Shown here one piece after another: positions 1 to 7,121 of a stretch of 10,742 nt of DNA. Source of the stretch: Athalassotoga sp049965695 (GTDB lineage: Bacteria; Thermotogota; Thermotogae; Mesoaciditogales; Mesoaciditogaceae). The number at the start of each line of letters is the position of its first letter. Position 1 is the first letter of the stretch. The notes under the pieces are model-generated. The model saw only the letters and a program-made list of their open reading frames with translations. It did not search any database and was not told the DNA's origin. Position numbers and translations under genes: made by a program. The DNA lies in assembly GCF_049965695.1 (NCBI RefSeq), contig NZ_JBMFWB010000032.1, positions 1-10,742 on the forward strand. Reading direction: 5' to 3'.

Positions 1-265
1 GAACAGTCGCATATTTCCCAAAATCCGGAACTTTTTTCACACGTTGAGGAATCTCGTCATCTTTCCTCGAGATCCCCACCTTTACCCCATGAGTTCGAGT
101 GCCAGTTCTTTGTTGGCCAGTCACCTGCATTGTCACATTAGTATCTTTCCGGCATATCCAAAAAGTTCTTCCATAAGATCATCTCCAATGTTTTTTAGAC
201 AAACCTTTCTCGAAGTACTGTTTTGTTTCGCAAGTCAGTTCAATTTTGAACTTCTTTGCTATTCC
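1..265 (-). pseudogene. Decayed coding fragment, unidentified protein, runs off the left edge
   Basis: One minus-strand frame is open from 265 to 182, hits a TGA at 181-179, and is open again from 178 to the window edge (59 codons). The stop sits between two points where a neighbouring frame reads more naturally: a run of six A at about 196-191 and a point near 146. Shifting frame at the A-run and back near 146 gives a continuous reading: KQYFEKGLSK, then NIGDDLMEELFGYAGK, then DTNVTMQVTG and DDEIPQRVKKVPDFGKYATV. This is the pattern of a coding gene broken by two compensating indels. I do not recognise the family. The reading has protein-like composition and no membrane segment. An ATG at 174-172 has a GGAG 8 nt upstream, but that frame stops after 13 codons. 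Alternatively the true gene starts at an internal codon such as ATG 130-128 and the upstream part is leader. Confidence 0.4.
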
Positions 266-278
266 TCAATTCTTTTTT
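239..278. repeat. 40-bp direct repeat, copy 1
   Basis: This copy is identical over 40 bp to 1450-1489, in the same orientation. Weaker similarity continues on both sides: agtca just before the block (233-237 versus 1444-1448), and after it an acaacaa core in roughly 25 bp of diverged sequence. It lies downstream of the M24 peptidase gene and upstream of the decayed fragment at the left edge. It contains the arms ttcaa/ttgaa around its first 12 bases. It could be a small dispersed intergenic element, or the trace of a duplication. Confidence 0.85.
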
Positions 279-342
279 GAATCTCACTCCACAACAACCT
301 ACCACGCAGTATAAAAGTTTCAGACTGAAAATATCGGGAAAT

Positions 343-1413
343 CTATATAACTGTAAATTCTTTTTTGAAGTTAGATAAAACTTCATGTCCATTTTCGGTA
401 AGCAAAACGTCATCTTCTATTCTTATGCCAAACTCACCTGGAATGTAAACACCGGGTTCAAAGGTTACAACTGCCATATCATTTATGGGTTTATCATACC
501 ATTCACTAAGAAATGGATATTCATGAACATCCATCCCAAGACCATGGCCGAGACCACCACCAAAATATCCATCAAGTTGCTTTTCTTTGAGAAAATTACG
601 TGCAACACCGTCTATTTCTTTACCAGTCATTCCTGATTTTGCGCTTTCTATCGCTTTAAGTTGAGCACCAAGCACTGCCAAATAGGCATCCAAAGCCTTT
701 TGCGGCACTTTGCTTATCCCAAAAGTCCTTGTTATATCACTGCAATATCCATCCACGAGTGCACCGAAATCAACGACCACCATCTCTCCTTTTTCCATCT
801 TCTTATCCGACGCAAGACCATGTGGAAGAGCACCTCTGTATCCAGAGGCTATGATCGTATCAAAAGACGGTTTTTGTGCACCATGCATTTCCATCTCGTA
901 GCCGAGTAACGAAGAAAATTCCTTTTCCGTCATTCCAACATGAAATTTCTCGAGAGTCTTTTTAAGGGCATTTTGTGCAACTTCTATGGCCCTTTTTATC
1001 TTGTCAACTTCTTCTCGATCTTTTACCGCTCGAATGGCGTAAAGATCTTCTTCGACATTCTGGAGTTGCAGATCATTTGACATATCCGCATACCACGAAT
1101 GAAAAAATTTACCATTTTCTATCCCAACAATTTTCCCTTTGAGAATTTCCAAGGCTTTTTTAGTCAAATTAGAGGAATTCCCAACTTTGACTATTTCACA
1201 GTCCGATTCCTGAGCAGCCTGCGTGTAAAATCTTGAATCAACAAGCAAGTATCTTTCTTTTTCCCCCACTATCACACAACCTGTGTCTCCTGTGAATCCA
1301 CTTAAATACCTTACCGTCGTGTTTGACCTTTCAAAGGTTATGGAAAGAAAATAATCTATTCCTTTATCTTTAAGTTTGCGGTAAAGTTTTGAACTTCTTT
1401 CTTTCGTAGACAT
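343..1413 (-). CDS. M24 family metallopeptidase, Xaa-Pro dipeptidase/aminopeptidase type
   Basis: This is a cytoplasmic two-metal peptidase expected to cut bonds next to proline at the N-terminus of short peptides. Residues 1-125 form the creatinase-type N-terminal domain, with motifs VRYLSGFTGD and LLVDSRFYTQA. Residues 130-356 form the pita-bread catalytic domain. All five metal ligands of the family are visible: D215 (VVVDFG), D226 (SDITRT), H290 (GLGHGLG), E319 (TFEPGVYI) and E333 (IRIEDD). The accessory histidines H198 (ALPHGL) and H297 (DVHEYP) are also present. At 356 residues it matches the short bacterial PepQ/YpdF-type enzymes. There is no signal peptide. The ATG is preceded by GGAGGAGG 6 nt upstream, which fixes the start. 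It probably has its own transcript or reads through from the fucosidase gene 145 bp upstream. Exact specificity (dipeptidase or aminopeptidase) cannot be decided here. Confidence 0.93.
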   Translation of the reverse strand: MSTKERSSKLYRKLKDKGIDYFLSITFERSNTTVRYLSGFTGDTGCVIVGEKERYLLVDSRFYTQAAQESDCEIVKVGNSSNLTKKALEILKGKIVGIENGKFFHSWYADMSNDLQLQNVEEDLYAIRAVKDREEVDKIKRAIEVAQNALKKTLEKFHVGMTEKEFSSLLGYEMEMHGAQKPSFDTIIASGYRGALPHGLASDKKMEKGEMVVVDFGALVDGYCSDITRTFGISKVPQKALDAYLAVLGAQLKAIESAKSGMTGKEIDGVARNFLKEKQLDGYFGGGLGHGLGMDVHEYPFLSEWYDKPINDMAVVTFEPGVYIPGEFGIRIEDDVLLTENGHEVLSNFKKEFTVI

Positions 1414-1437
1414 TTAAATCCTCCTCCAATCATTTTT

Positions 1438-1457
1438 AAATTGAGTCAATTCAATTT
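1438..1457. promoter_or_regulatory. Inverted repeat upstream of the M24 peptidase gene
   Basis: Arms AAATTGA and TCAATTT are separated by 6 bp and lie about 25 bp upstream of the peptidase start codon. They overlap the start of the second copy of the 40-bp repeat. The minus strand also carries a TTGACT here that resembles a -35 box, but I find no convincing -10 at a suitable distance. It could be an operator. In A+T-rich sequence it could also be chance. Confidence 0.2.
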
Positions 1458-1489
1458 TGAACTTCTTTGCTATTCCTCAATTCTTTTTT
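1450..1489. repeat. 40-bp direct repeat, copy 2
   Basis: This is the second copy of the exact repeat also found at 239-278. It lies in the 145-bp gap between the fucosidase stop and the peptidase start, so the two copies bracket the peptidase gene 1.2 kb apart. The flanks diverge quickly except for short shared pieces. Nothing resembling a transposase lies between the copies, which argues against a composite mobile element. Confidence 0.85.
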
Positions 1490-1558
1490 TACTCTCCCTT
1501 TACAACAATTTGCCAATCAAAATGTATTTATTAAAAATTCAAAGTTATCAAATGAGAA

Positions 1559-3016
1559 CTAAAATGGATGTTTTCTTTCAATCTTAAATACATAAGCATG
1601 ATCACAGGGCCTCTTTTCAGGAGTCTGGATTTTAAGATCTTCTTTTGTCATCTTCCAAGATAGTGTTTTGTCCACTCCTAACATCTTTATAGACTTAATT
1701 TCTGACTCATAGAATTTTTCCGCTACAATTTTAATAGTTAATTCTTTACCAGGCCACCCTAAACAAATAGCATAAAGATTGTTATCCTTACTTGTAAAAC
1801 GTATATCTTCCCCTGTATATCTAATTTTCTCGTCCTCATTGAACTCTCCCGATTTCGTTATATTATGTGGTCCTTCTCCATATGTCAGCCAAGGAGTAGT
1901 CCCATAGATGGCTTCCCCATTCATTTTTAGCCATTTTCCTATCTCTAAAAGGATATCTACCGCTTCTTCTGGGATTTCGCCATTAGGCTTTGGCCCTACA
2001 TTGAGAAGAAGCAATCCATTTTTACTTACATTGTCAATAAGGTAATGTATTAATTCAGTGGCGGTTTTATATTTTGTGTTCTTTAAATAACCCCATCCAT
2101 GACCATCGTCTACTGTAGTGTCTGTAATCCATGTATGGTAAGTTAATTCATTAAAACGTCCTAATTCTAGATCTACCACGGCAGAGCCAGGTACAAGTTC
2201 ATGACTTTTATATGTTACTACTACTTCTTTCCCCCATTCTTTTCCCATGTTATAGTAATAAGCCAGAAATTCTCTTCTATAATGTTCTTGTATAAAATCA
2301 ATTCCATTATCAAACCAAAGCATATCTGGTTGATAATTATCTATAACTTCGTAAATTTTAGCTAACCATTTGTCAAGGAATTCCTTAGTAGGTTTATCCT
2401 GCAAAGGCCATTGTTCATATTTTAGACCTTTACCTTTGATTTCAGGCATTTTCTCAGCCAAATCAAGATTATGTAGAGGACCATATAATCCACTATACAT
2501 AGGATCAGCAGTGTCATATTCTTTTTCCCAGTGAGGGAAAAACCACCAATTTTCCGCATGATGAAGGGCTACAATAAATTTCATATTCTGGCTTTTAATA
2601 GACTTTTCTAATTCTCCTACTACATCTTTCTTAGGACCCATTCTTGCGGCATTCCAATCATTGACACGACTATTCCACATGCTAAATCCATCATGATGTT
2701 CACCTACAGGACCGGCAAATTTAGCTCCAGCGTTTTTAAAGAGATCAGCCCATTTATCTGGATCAAATCTTTCTCCTGTGAACATCGGGATAAAGTCCTT
2801 GTATCCAAATTTTGATGGATGTCCATAATTTCTTATATGATATTCATATTGAGGAGTTTCTTCTCGATACATGTTATATGGATACCAGCTACCATTTGGG
2901 CCAAAAGCTGGCACAGAATATATTCCCCAATGAGTATATATTCCGAATTTTGCATCTTGAAACCACTTTGGAACCTTATGTTCTCTTACAGAATTCCATG
3001 TTGATTCAAATTTCAT
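1559..3016 (-). CDS. Alpha-L-fucosidase, glycoside hydrolase family 29
   Basis: This retaining glycosidase releases alpha-linked L-fucose from oligosaccharides. The N-terminal barrel carries the family landmarks THWGIYSVPAFG (residues 28-39), GEHHDGFSMWNSRVNDW (105-121) and DMLWFDNGID (231-240). D236 in WFDNG is the expected nucleophile. The block NGLLLLNVGPKPNGEIP (333-349) is also typical. Residues from about 375 to 485 form the C-terminal beta-sandwich. The acid/base residue is poorly conserved in GH29 and I cannot place it. There is no signal peptide, so the enzyme is predicted to be cytoplasmic and to act on imported sugars. The ATG is the only in-frame start before an upstream stop region. 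A GGAAAG lies rather far upstream, at about 13 nt. The gene is richer in A+T than its neighbours: 60-base blocks at 2041 and 2281 hold 19 and 15 G+C, against 27 at 5041, which suggests acquisition by transfer. It is 485 residues, close to the usual length. Confidence 0.93.
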   Translation of the reverse strand: MKFESTWNSVREHKVPKWFQDAKFGIYTHWGIYSVPAFGPNGSWYPYNMYREETPQYEYHIRNYGHPSKFGYKDFIPMFTGERFDPDKWADLFKNAGAKFAGPVGEHHDGFSMWNSRVNDWNAARMGPKKDVVGELEKSIKSQNMKFIVALHHAENWWFFPHWEKEYDTADPMYSGLYGPLHNLDLAEKMPEIKGKGLKYEQWPLQDKPTKEFLDKWLAKIYEVIDNYQPDMLWFDNGIDFIQEHYRREFLAYYYNMGKEWGKEVVVTYKSHELVPGSAVVDLELGRFNELTYHTWITDTTVDDGHGWGYLKNTKYKTATELIHYLIDNVSKNGLLLLNVGPKPNGEIPEEAVDILLEIGKWLKMNGEAIYGTTPWLTYGEGPHNITKSGEFNEDEKIRYTGEDIRFTSKDNNLYAICLGWPGKELTIKIVAEKFYESEIKSIKMLGVDKTLSWKMTKEDLKIQTPEKRPCDHAYVFKIERKHPF

Positions 3017-3065
3017 TTCATACCCATCTTTCCTTATAAAATGTTAACAAATCAGATATTGTGAA

Positions 3066-3422
3066 CTATTCATAATCTTTTATGAATACAAGATATGCAA
3101 GATATGCCTGGTAAAGATCGGCCTTTGACACTATTTCAAAGGGTGAATGCATTCCAAGCAATGTAGGTCCGACATCAACAACATGCATGCCGTACTCCGC
3201 AAAGAACAAGGCTACAGTACCTCCACCTCCTACATCGACCTTTCCGAGTTCTCCGGTTTGCCAGACGACTTTGTTATCGTTAAACATTTTCCTTATCTTT
3301 GCAACGAATTCGGCATCAGCATCATTTGAACCGACTTTACCACGGGTGCCAGTGTATTTTGTAATAACCACACCTTTCCTGAGAAAGGCAGAATTGTTTG
3401 CTTCAAACACATCTTTGAATGT
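3066..3422 (-). pseudogene. C-terminal fragment of an M18 family aminopeptidase, 5' truncated
   Basis: About 118 residues remain of an enzyme normally near 450 residues. The fragment reads TFKDVFEANNSAFL, then KYTGTRGKVGSNDADAEFV, TGELGKVDVGGGGTVALFF and GMHSPFEIVSKADLY. This is the typical end of bacterial M18 (aspartyl/lysyl-type) zinc aminopeptidases. The histidine of MHSPFE is the last metal ligand. The other ligands and the general base lie upstream in this family and are absent. Reading upstream, family-like sequence (TFKD) ends at an in-frame TAA at 3425-3423, and what precedes it is unrelated. A GTG at 3410 could open the frame, but there is no ribosome site and no catalytic centre. 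I therefore call it a remnant. The retained part looks undamaged, so the truncation may be recent. It ends 50 bp before the fucosidase start. Confidence 0.85.
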
Positions 3423-3490
3423 TTATTCAAGATGGTGGATCAGTTTCTGTGGGCGGCGCGGATCAATTTTATCTTGCCAAATACAATTAG
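3419..3490 (+). pseudogene. Possible transposase C-terminus remnant
   Basis: This 23-codon plus-strand frame ends in TAG and reads GGSVSVGGADQFYLAKYN near its end. This resembles the small beta-barrel found at the C-terminus of some DDE transposases and integrases, where a D/N-G-x-V-S-V-x-G-x-x-Y-Y-L pattern recurs. It begins exactly where the M18 homology breaks off and includes a GC-rich patch (3450-3463) unlike its surroundings. Inference only: the match is short and could be chance. No other part of a transposase and no terminal repeat could be found. Confidence 0.2.
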
Positions 3491-3579
3491 AAAAAGTCAA
3501 ATAATCTTTATTTTGTAATGTTTCCAAGTAATATGGTTATAAAAATACAGCACACGCAAAATACACCATTGAGCAAGAA

Positions 3580-3606
3580 ACCCCCACTTCTATAAGTGGT
3601 GGGGGT
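3580..3606 (-). terminator. Hairpin after the LOG-family gene, probable operon terminator
   Basis: The plus-strand arms ACCCCCACTT (3580-3589) and AAGTGGTGGGGGT (3594-3606) pair around a CTAT loop with a three-base bulge, giving a strong stem. It starts 4 nt after the stop codon of the LOG-family gene. On the minus strand it is followed by TTTC rather than a long T-run, so it is an imperfect intrinsic terminator. Very similar CCCCCACTT-loop-AAGTGGGGG hairpins close many IS200/IS605-type elements, so it may be a leftover element end now acting as terminator. Confidence 0.6.
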
Positions 3607-3609
3607 ATG

Positions 3610-4134
3610 TCATTTTTGACTGATTATCTTTTTTTCTAAGTCTGACACTATTTCCATTACATCTTCGGCTCTTTGTGCAATCTTAACCTCGACAATTTTA
3701 TTTTCATCGAGATATTTTCCATCAACAAGGTCATTTATCATTCTGTCGGTCCAGCCGCCGGTTCCTGCCATCAAAATTATGGGTATTTTCTTTAAGTAAG
3801 CGGCAAACAACTCAAGGGCTGTACCCGATCTTCCGCCTATACTTATCACGGCATCCGCGTTGTACATCATGAAGACGGAACTTATGGAGGCATCGAATCC
3901 CATTTCTATTTCAATCGTCAAATAGTCGTTGCCTTTTTCATGGCCCGAAAGCATACCAACGACTATACCTCCGGCCTTTTTTGCACCACGAGAGACTGCC
4001 TCCATAACTCCACCCGTACCACCATTCACGATCACATGGCCATGTTTTGCTATTTCATAACCTATATCTTCACACAGATCATTCAAAGTCGATTTATCGA
4101 GATGCCCCGAATGCCCTATAACGGCTACTTTCAT
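3610..4134 (-). CDS. LOG-family (TIGR00725-like) Rossmann protein, putative nucleotide phosphoribohydrolase
   Basis: This small cytoplasmic protein of 174 residues has a SLOG-type Rossmann fold. Visible landmarks are the opening strand VAVIGHSG (3-10), the glycine-rich NGGTGGVMEAVSRGAKKAGG (37-56) and ISIGGRSGTALE (98-108), the version of the LOG PGGxGTxxE signature with P replaced by serine-isoleucine context. Older databases call such proteins 'lysine decarboxylase-like'. Characterised LOG members cleave nucleoside 5'-monophosphates to base and ribose phosphate, and whether this branch does so is not shown by sequence. It starts 14 bp after the stop of a solute-binding protein gene, with a GGTGAAG ribosome site close to the ATG, so it is the last gene of the transport operon. 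A strong hairpin follows its stop codon. Its job in a sugar transport operon is unknown and it may be a passenger. Confidence 0.85.
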   Translation of the reverse strand: MKVAVIGHSGHLDKSTLNDLCEDIGYEIAKHGHVIVNGGTGGVMEAVSRGAKKAGGIVVGMLSGHEKGNDYLTIEIEMGFDASISSVFMMYNADAVISIGGRSGTALELFAAYLKKIPIILMAGTGGWTDRMINDLVDGKYLDENKIVEVKIAQRAEDVMEIVSDLEKKIISQK

Positions 4135-4148
4135 TCTTCACCATCCTG

Positions 4149-5399
4149 TCATTTTTGATAAAATGTGTTTTCAGCCTGTTCTGCCTGTTGCTGTGCCCAG
4201 ATTAAAGCCTCTTGAGGACTTTTGTAAGCATTCATGACATCTTCAAAAGCAGTTCCGATGGCACTGTCAAGAGAAGTCCACCATGGCAAATTTTGAGCAT
4301 ATGACATGGCGTTGTCAAGACCGGATGTTATCGCAGAAACACCATACTGACTTTGATTGACATAATTTCCCCACTCCGGCAAAGTCGGTACTTTAACGTT
4401 TAAAGGAGAATAATTCGTATGAATTGCCCAGTACATTTGGATACTTGGCGACAGCAAAAATTTCGTATATTCCCAGGCTGCTTCTTGTTCCGCTTTTGAA
4501 GAGGTGTTGAAGATCAAAAGTAATTCACCGGCAAGCACGGGCGATATCTTACCCGCCGGGCCAACCGGGATAGGAGCCATTTTTATTCCATCTGATTGAC
4601 CTGCTATATCTGAAAGATCAAAGGGTAAATTTGCCGCTCCGCCTATTATCATCGCGACGGAAGAGGTGGTGAGTTCGTTGTCGAAATATCCTTGCTTTGT
4701 GTATGCATATCCATTTTTAACAAGATCAAGTAAAAAATTCATCGCTCTTAAGTTTGCGGTTGAATCTATCGTTATCTTTCCGTTTCTCATGTATTCTCCG
4801 CCACCGAATTGTTTTGCTATAACGGTGAATATCCATGATTGATCTCTGAATCCAAGTCCATACCTTACGACTTTGCCATTTTCCTTTACCGTTAAAATTT
4901 TTGCATCCGCGGCAAGTTCATCCAGCGTCGTTGGAGGATTTAGCCCTGCTTCCTGAAACATGAGAGGTCTGTAAAAAAGCAGATAAGATTGCTGGTTAAA
5001 AGGTAAGCCGTAAATTCTTGAATTTATTTTTCCTATGTCAAGGACGGCAGGATATATTTCACTCGCGACACTGTTGAAATCGCTGAATTCATCCATTGGT
5101 ACGACCACTCCCTTTGAAACAAGGGCTGCGGCCCATGTCGGATAAGCCTGGGCCATTGTTGGAAGCGTTTTGGTTTCTGCGGCAGCAATTAACTTTGAAT
5201 CGAGATCAGATCCGTTTCCAACGTAAAGCAGATTGACGTGCACCTCGGTGCTTTGTTCGTTGAACATCGCCGTTATTTGATCGAGAGTTGTTCCAAGATT
5301 TCCAGACATGCCCTCCCAAAAATTTATTTCTATCTTCTGGGCAAAGGCAATCATCGCTACCAAAGAAATGATCAATATAAAAAGGTAAAAACGTTTCAT
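4149..5399 (-). CDS. ABC transporter solute-binding protein, UgpB/MalE type (third in the operon)
   Basis: This periplasmic substrate receptor feeds the neighbouring permease pair. Residues 1-20 are a signal peptide (hydrophobic FILIISLVAMIAFA, likely cut before QKIEINFW). There is no lipobox cysteine, so the mature protein is free in the periplasm. The mature start, FWEGMSGNLGTTLDQI, resembles the FWHSMGGELG opening of glycerol-3-phosphate receptors. Further family-1 landmarks are LPFNQQSYLLFYRPL (132-146), VRYGLGF (178-184) and YFDNELTTSS (238-247), the last invariant in all three paralogs here. It ends in a charged, glutamine-rich helix. Length, 416 residues, is normal. The ATG has AGGAGGAG 7 nt upstream and the gap to the permease stop is 18 bp. 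It differs from its paralogs in the loop after LPFN, which usually contacts ligand. Sugar, polyol or phosphodiester ligands are all possible. Confidence 0.9.
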   Translation of the reverse strand: MKRFYLFILIISLVAMIAFAQKIEINFWEGMSGNLGTTLDQITAMFNEQSTEVHVNLLYVGNGSDLDSKLIAAAETKTLPTMAQAYPTWAAALVSKGVVVPMDEFSDFNSVASEIYPAVLDIGKINSRIYGLPFNQQSYLLFYRPLMFQEAGLNPPTTLDELAADAKILTVKENGKVVRYGLGFRDQSWIFTVIAKQFGGGEYMRNGKITIDSTANLRAMNFLLDLVKNGYAYTKQGYFDNELTTSSVAMIIGGAANLPFDLSDIAGQSDGIKMAPIPVGPAGKISPVLAGELLLIFNTSSKAEQEAAWEYTKFLLSPSIQMYWAIHTNYSPLNVKVPTLPEWGNYVNQSQYGVSAITSGLDNAMSYAQNLPWWTSLDSAIGTAFEDVMNAYKSPQEALIWAQQQAEQAENTFYQK

Positions 5400-5417
5400 G
5401 GAAAATCTCCTCCTTTA

Positions 5418-7121
5418 TTATTTGATTCCCGATCTGAAAAATCCACTGACAAAATACTTTTGGAAGAAAAGGAATGCTATCACCACAGGTATCATGGTAA
5501 AGGTTGCCGCTGCCATCAATTGATTGAAAATGGCACCAGAATTTATTATGAAATTCTGCAAACCTACCGGCAAGGTCCTCATATTGGCGGTATCGGTCAT
5601 TATCAAAACCCAAAGGAAGGAATTCCAACTGCCTAAAAATGTAAGCAGTGCTCCGGTTATTATGACCGGCATGGATAACGGTACGACTATTGTCCACAAA
5701 AATCTCCATGATGATGCACCGTCGATCTTTGCGGCATCGTAAAGATCATTTGGAATCGAATTAAAACTTTGACGCATCAAGAATATGACAAATGCCGTGG
5801 CAGACCATGGAATTATAAGCGCATAGTAAGTGTTTATCCACCCAAACGAATGTATTATCAAGTAATCTGCAACAAGCAAAACCTGATAAGGTATCATCAT
5901 GGTTGCTATTATGGCTATGAAGATCTTATCTCTTCCCGGAAAGGTAAGTTTTGAAAATGCAAAGGCCATCATAACGTCGAAGATGATATTCAGAACTGTC
6001 GTTACTACTGCGACAAAGATACTGTTAAAATAGTAAATTCCAAAAGGTGCTGAATTCCATGCGCTAACGTAATTGTCAAAGAAATTGGCAAGTACTTCCC
6101 AGAAGTTGTAATTGGCTTTGACGGAAACGCTGTCATTTAAAAACCAAACAAAACTGGTATTTTTAAACGTTATGTATATCTCATCACCAGCAATATAAGC
6201 GTTTTCAACGATTGACGGTGCTTTGACTATCTTCAACTGATTTGATTTTGGAATAAATGCAAGTTCTATTGGTTGATCAAATTTCGTTTGCTTTTGTGCT
6301 TCATAGAATTGGTCAAAATCAAGGTAAATTTTTATGTCATTCAAATATTTGGATATCTCCGTCTTTGAATTTGAGTTGGTTGTGAGATTCAAAGCGTTTT
6401 CGAGAATTTTACTTATCTCTTTTAACTCTGTGCCTGTGAGAGGGCCTATTCCTTTCTTAAAAATGGCAAGTTGATCTTGAAATGAATTCATTCCATCTAC
6501 GTTCAAAAGATTTGATATGAAATTTATCCTCGAGAAAACAGGATTTGGACCATAAAGAAAAGCATCGTAGAAACTCAATATGTATTCTTGAGGATCGGAT
6601 GTGTATTGACTGAGATTTGAAATTGATTGTTCAACATCATTGCTTAATGGCGATATAGAAGATATTTGATTGACAACTTTGTTGAAATCAGACGTACTGA
6701 ATTTTGTCGGATAGGAAGCAAAATTTCCGTTTTTATCAATTATAGAAAGTGTAAGAGTCCCTCTCCTTGGCATTGTTCCTGTACCGCGATATCCGGAAGC
6801 ACCAAGTATTTGAACTGCAAGAGTATCCGGGCTACCAAGTGCCGTGGTTTGCGTTGTTGAAAGTGAACCAAGAAGTGATTCAAGAGAAAGCGCTGAGGCG
6901 TTAACTCCTTGGGCAGCCCTCGTTTTAACCAAATTGGCAACCAAATTTCTTGAAGGCATGGCATTTATTGTGCCCCAACTCGGAGGATAACTCAAAACTT
7001 CCGAATTAGTCTTAAAAGAAGTGTCGACCATCCACACAAGAGGACCTATCGCAAAAATTGCAAGAATCACGGCAGCCACATAATAAAAGAAGTAAATTAT
7101 TTTCTTTTTTTGTTTTTTCAT
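5418..7121 (-). CDS. MalG-like ABC permease with a large periplasmic insertion
   Basis: This is an inner-membrane channel subunit of a carbohydrate-type importer, pairing with the MalF-like protein. Helix 1 spans residues 10-32. The usual start of the periplasmic loop follows (FKTNSEVLSYPPSWG, 36-50). Normal family sequence resumes only at about 338 (NYNFWEVLANFFDNY), giving 567 residues against about 280 for typical members. The roughly 285-residue insertion has no hydrophobic helix and includes serine-rich helical and beta-like stretches, so it should be a soluble domain facing the periplasm. The core has five further helices and the EAA loop LYDAAKIDGASSWRFL (460-475), with G468 at the expected place, which docks the ATPase. 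The ATG overlaps the upstream stop as ATGA, implying translational coupling; the ribosome site is weak. I do not recognise the inserted domain. Confidence 0.92.
   Translation of the reverse strand: MKKQKKKIIYFFYYVAAVILAIFAIGPLVWMVDTSFKTNSEVLSYPPSWGTINAMPSRNLVANLVKTRAAQGVNASALSLESLLGSLSTTQTTALGSPDTLAVQILGASGYRGTGTMPRRGTLTLSIIDKNGNFASYPTKFSTSDFNKVVNQISSISPLSNDVEQSISNLSQYTSDPQEYILSFYDAFLYGPNPVFSRINFISNLLNVDGMNSFQDQLAIFKKGIGPLTGTELKEISKILENALNLTTNSNSKTEISKYLNDIKIYLDFDQFYEAQKQTKFDQPIELAFIPKSNQLKIVKAPSIVENAYIAGDEIYITFKNTSFVWFLNDSVSVKANYNFWEVLANFFDNYVSAWNSAPFGIYYFNSIFVAVVTTVLNIIFDVMMAFAFSKLTFPGRDKIFIAIIATMMIPYQVLLVADYLIIHSFGWINTYYALIIPWSATAFVIFLMRQSFNSIPNDLYDAAKIDGASSWRFLWTIVVPLSMPVIITGALLTFLGSWNSFLWVLIMTDTANMRTLPVGLQNFIINSGAIFNQLMAAATFTMIPVVIAFLFFQKYFVSGFFRSGIK

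Noticed and set aside
75..174. Resemblance to aldehyde ferredoxin oxidoreductase (ELFGYAGKIL and GDWPTKNW on the minus strand)
   Set aside because: The two pieces lie in different frames and would need a large internal deletion; the alternative reading of the same bases stays open to the window edge.
318..330. Terminator after the M24 peptidase gene
   Set aside because: The stem is only 5 bp (TTTCA/TGAAA) and its T-run is short; too weak to call.
239..1489. CRISPR array
   Set aside because: There are only two repeat copies, 1.2 kb apart with a gene between them, and no spacer-sized units.
3016..3065. Promoter for the fucosidase gene
   Set aside because: A TATAAG is present but no -35 box sits at a suitable distance.
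5238..5636. 132-codon plus-strand frame
   Set aside because: It is antisense to the receptor and permease genes, with no ribosome site and no recognisable motif.
5206..5709. Long minus-strand frame crossing the receptor/permease junction
   Set aside because: It overlaps two well-supported genes in another frame, has no ribosome site and resembles no protein.
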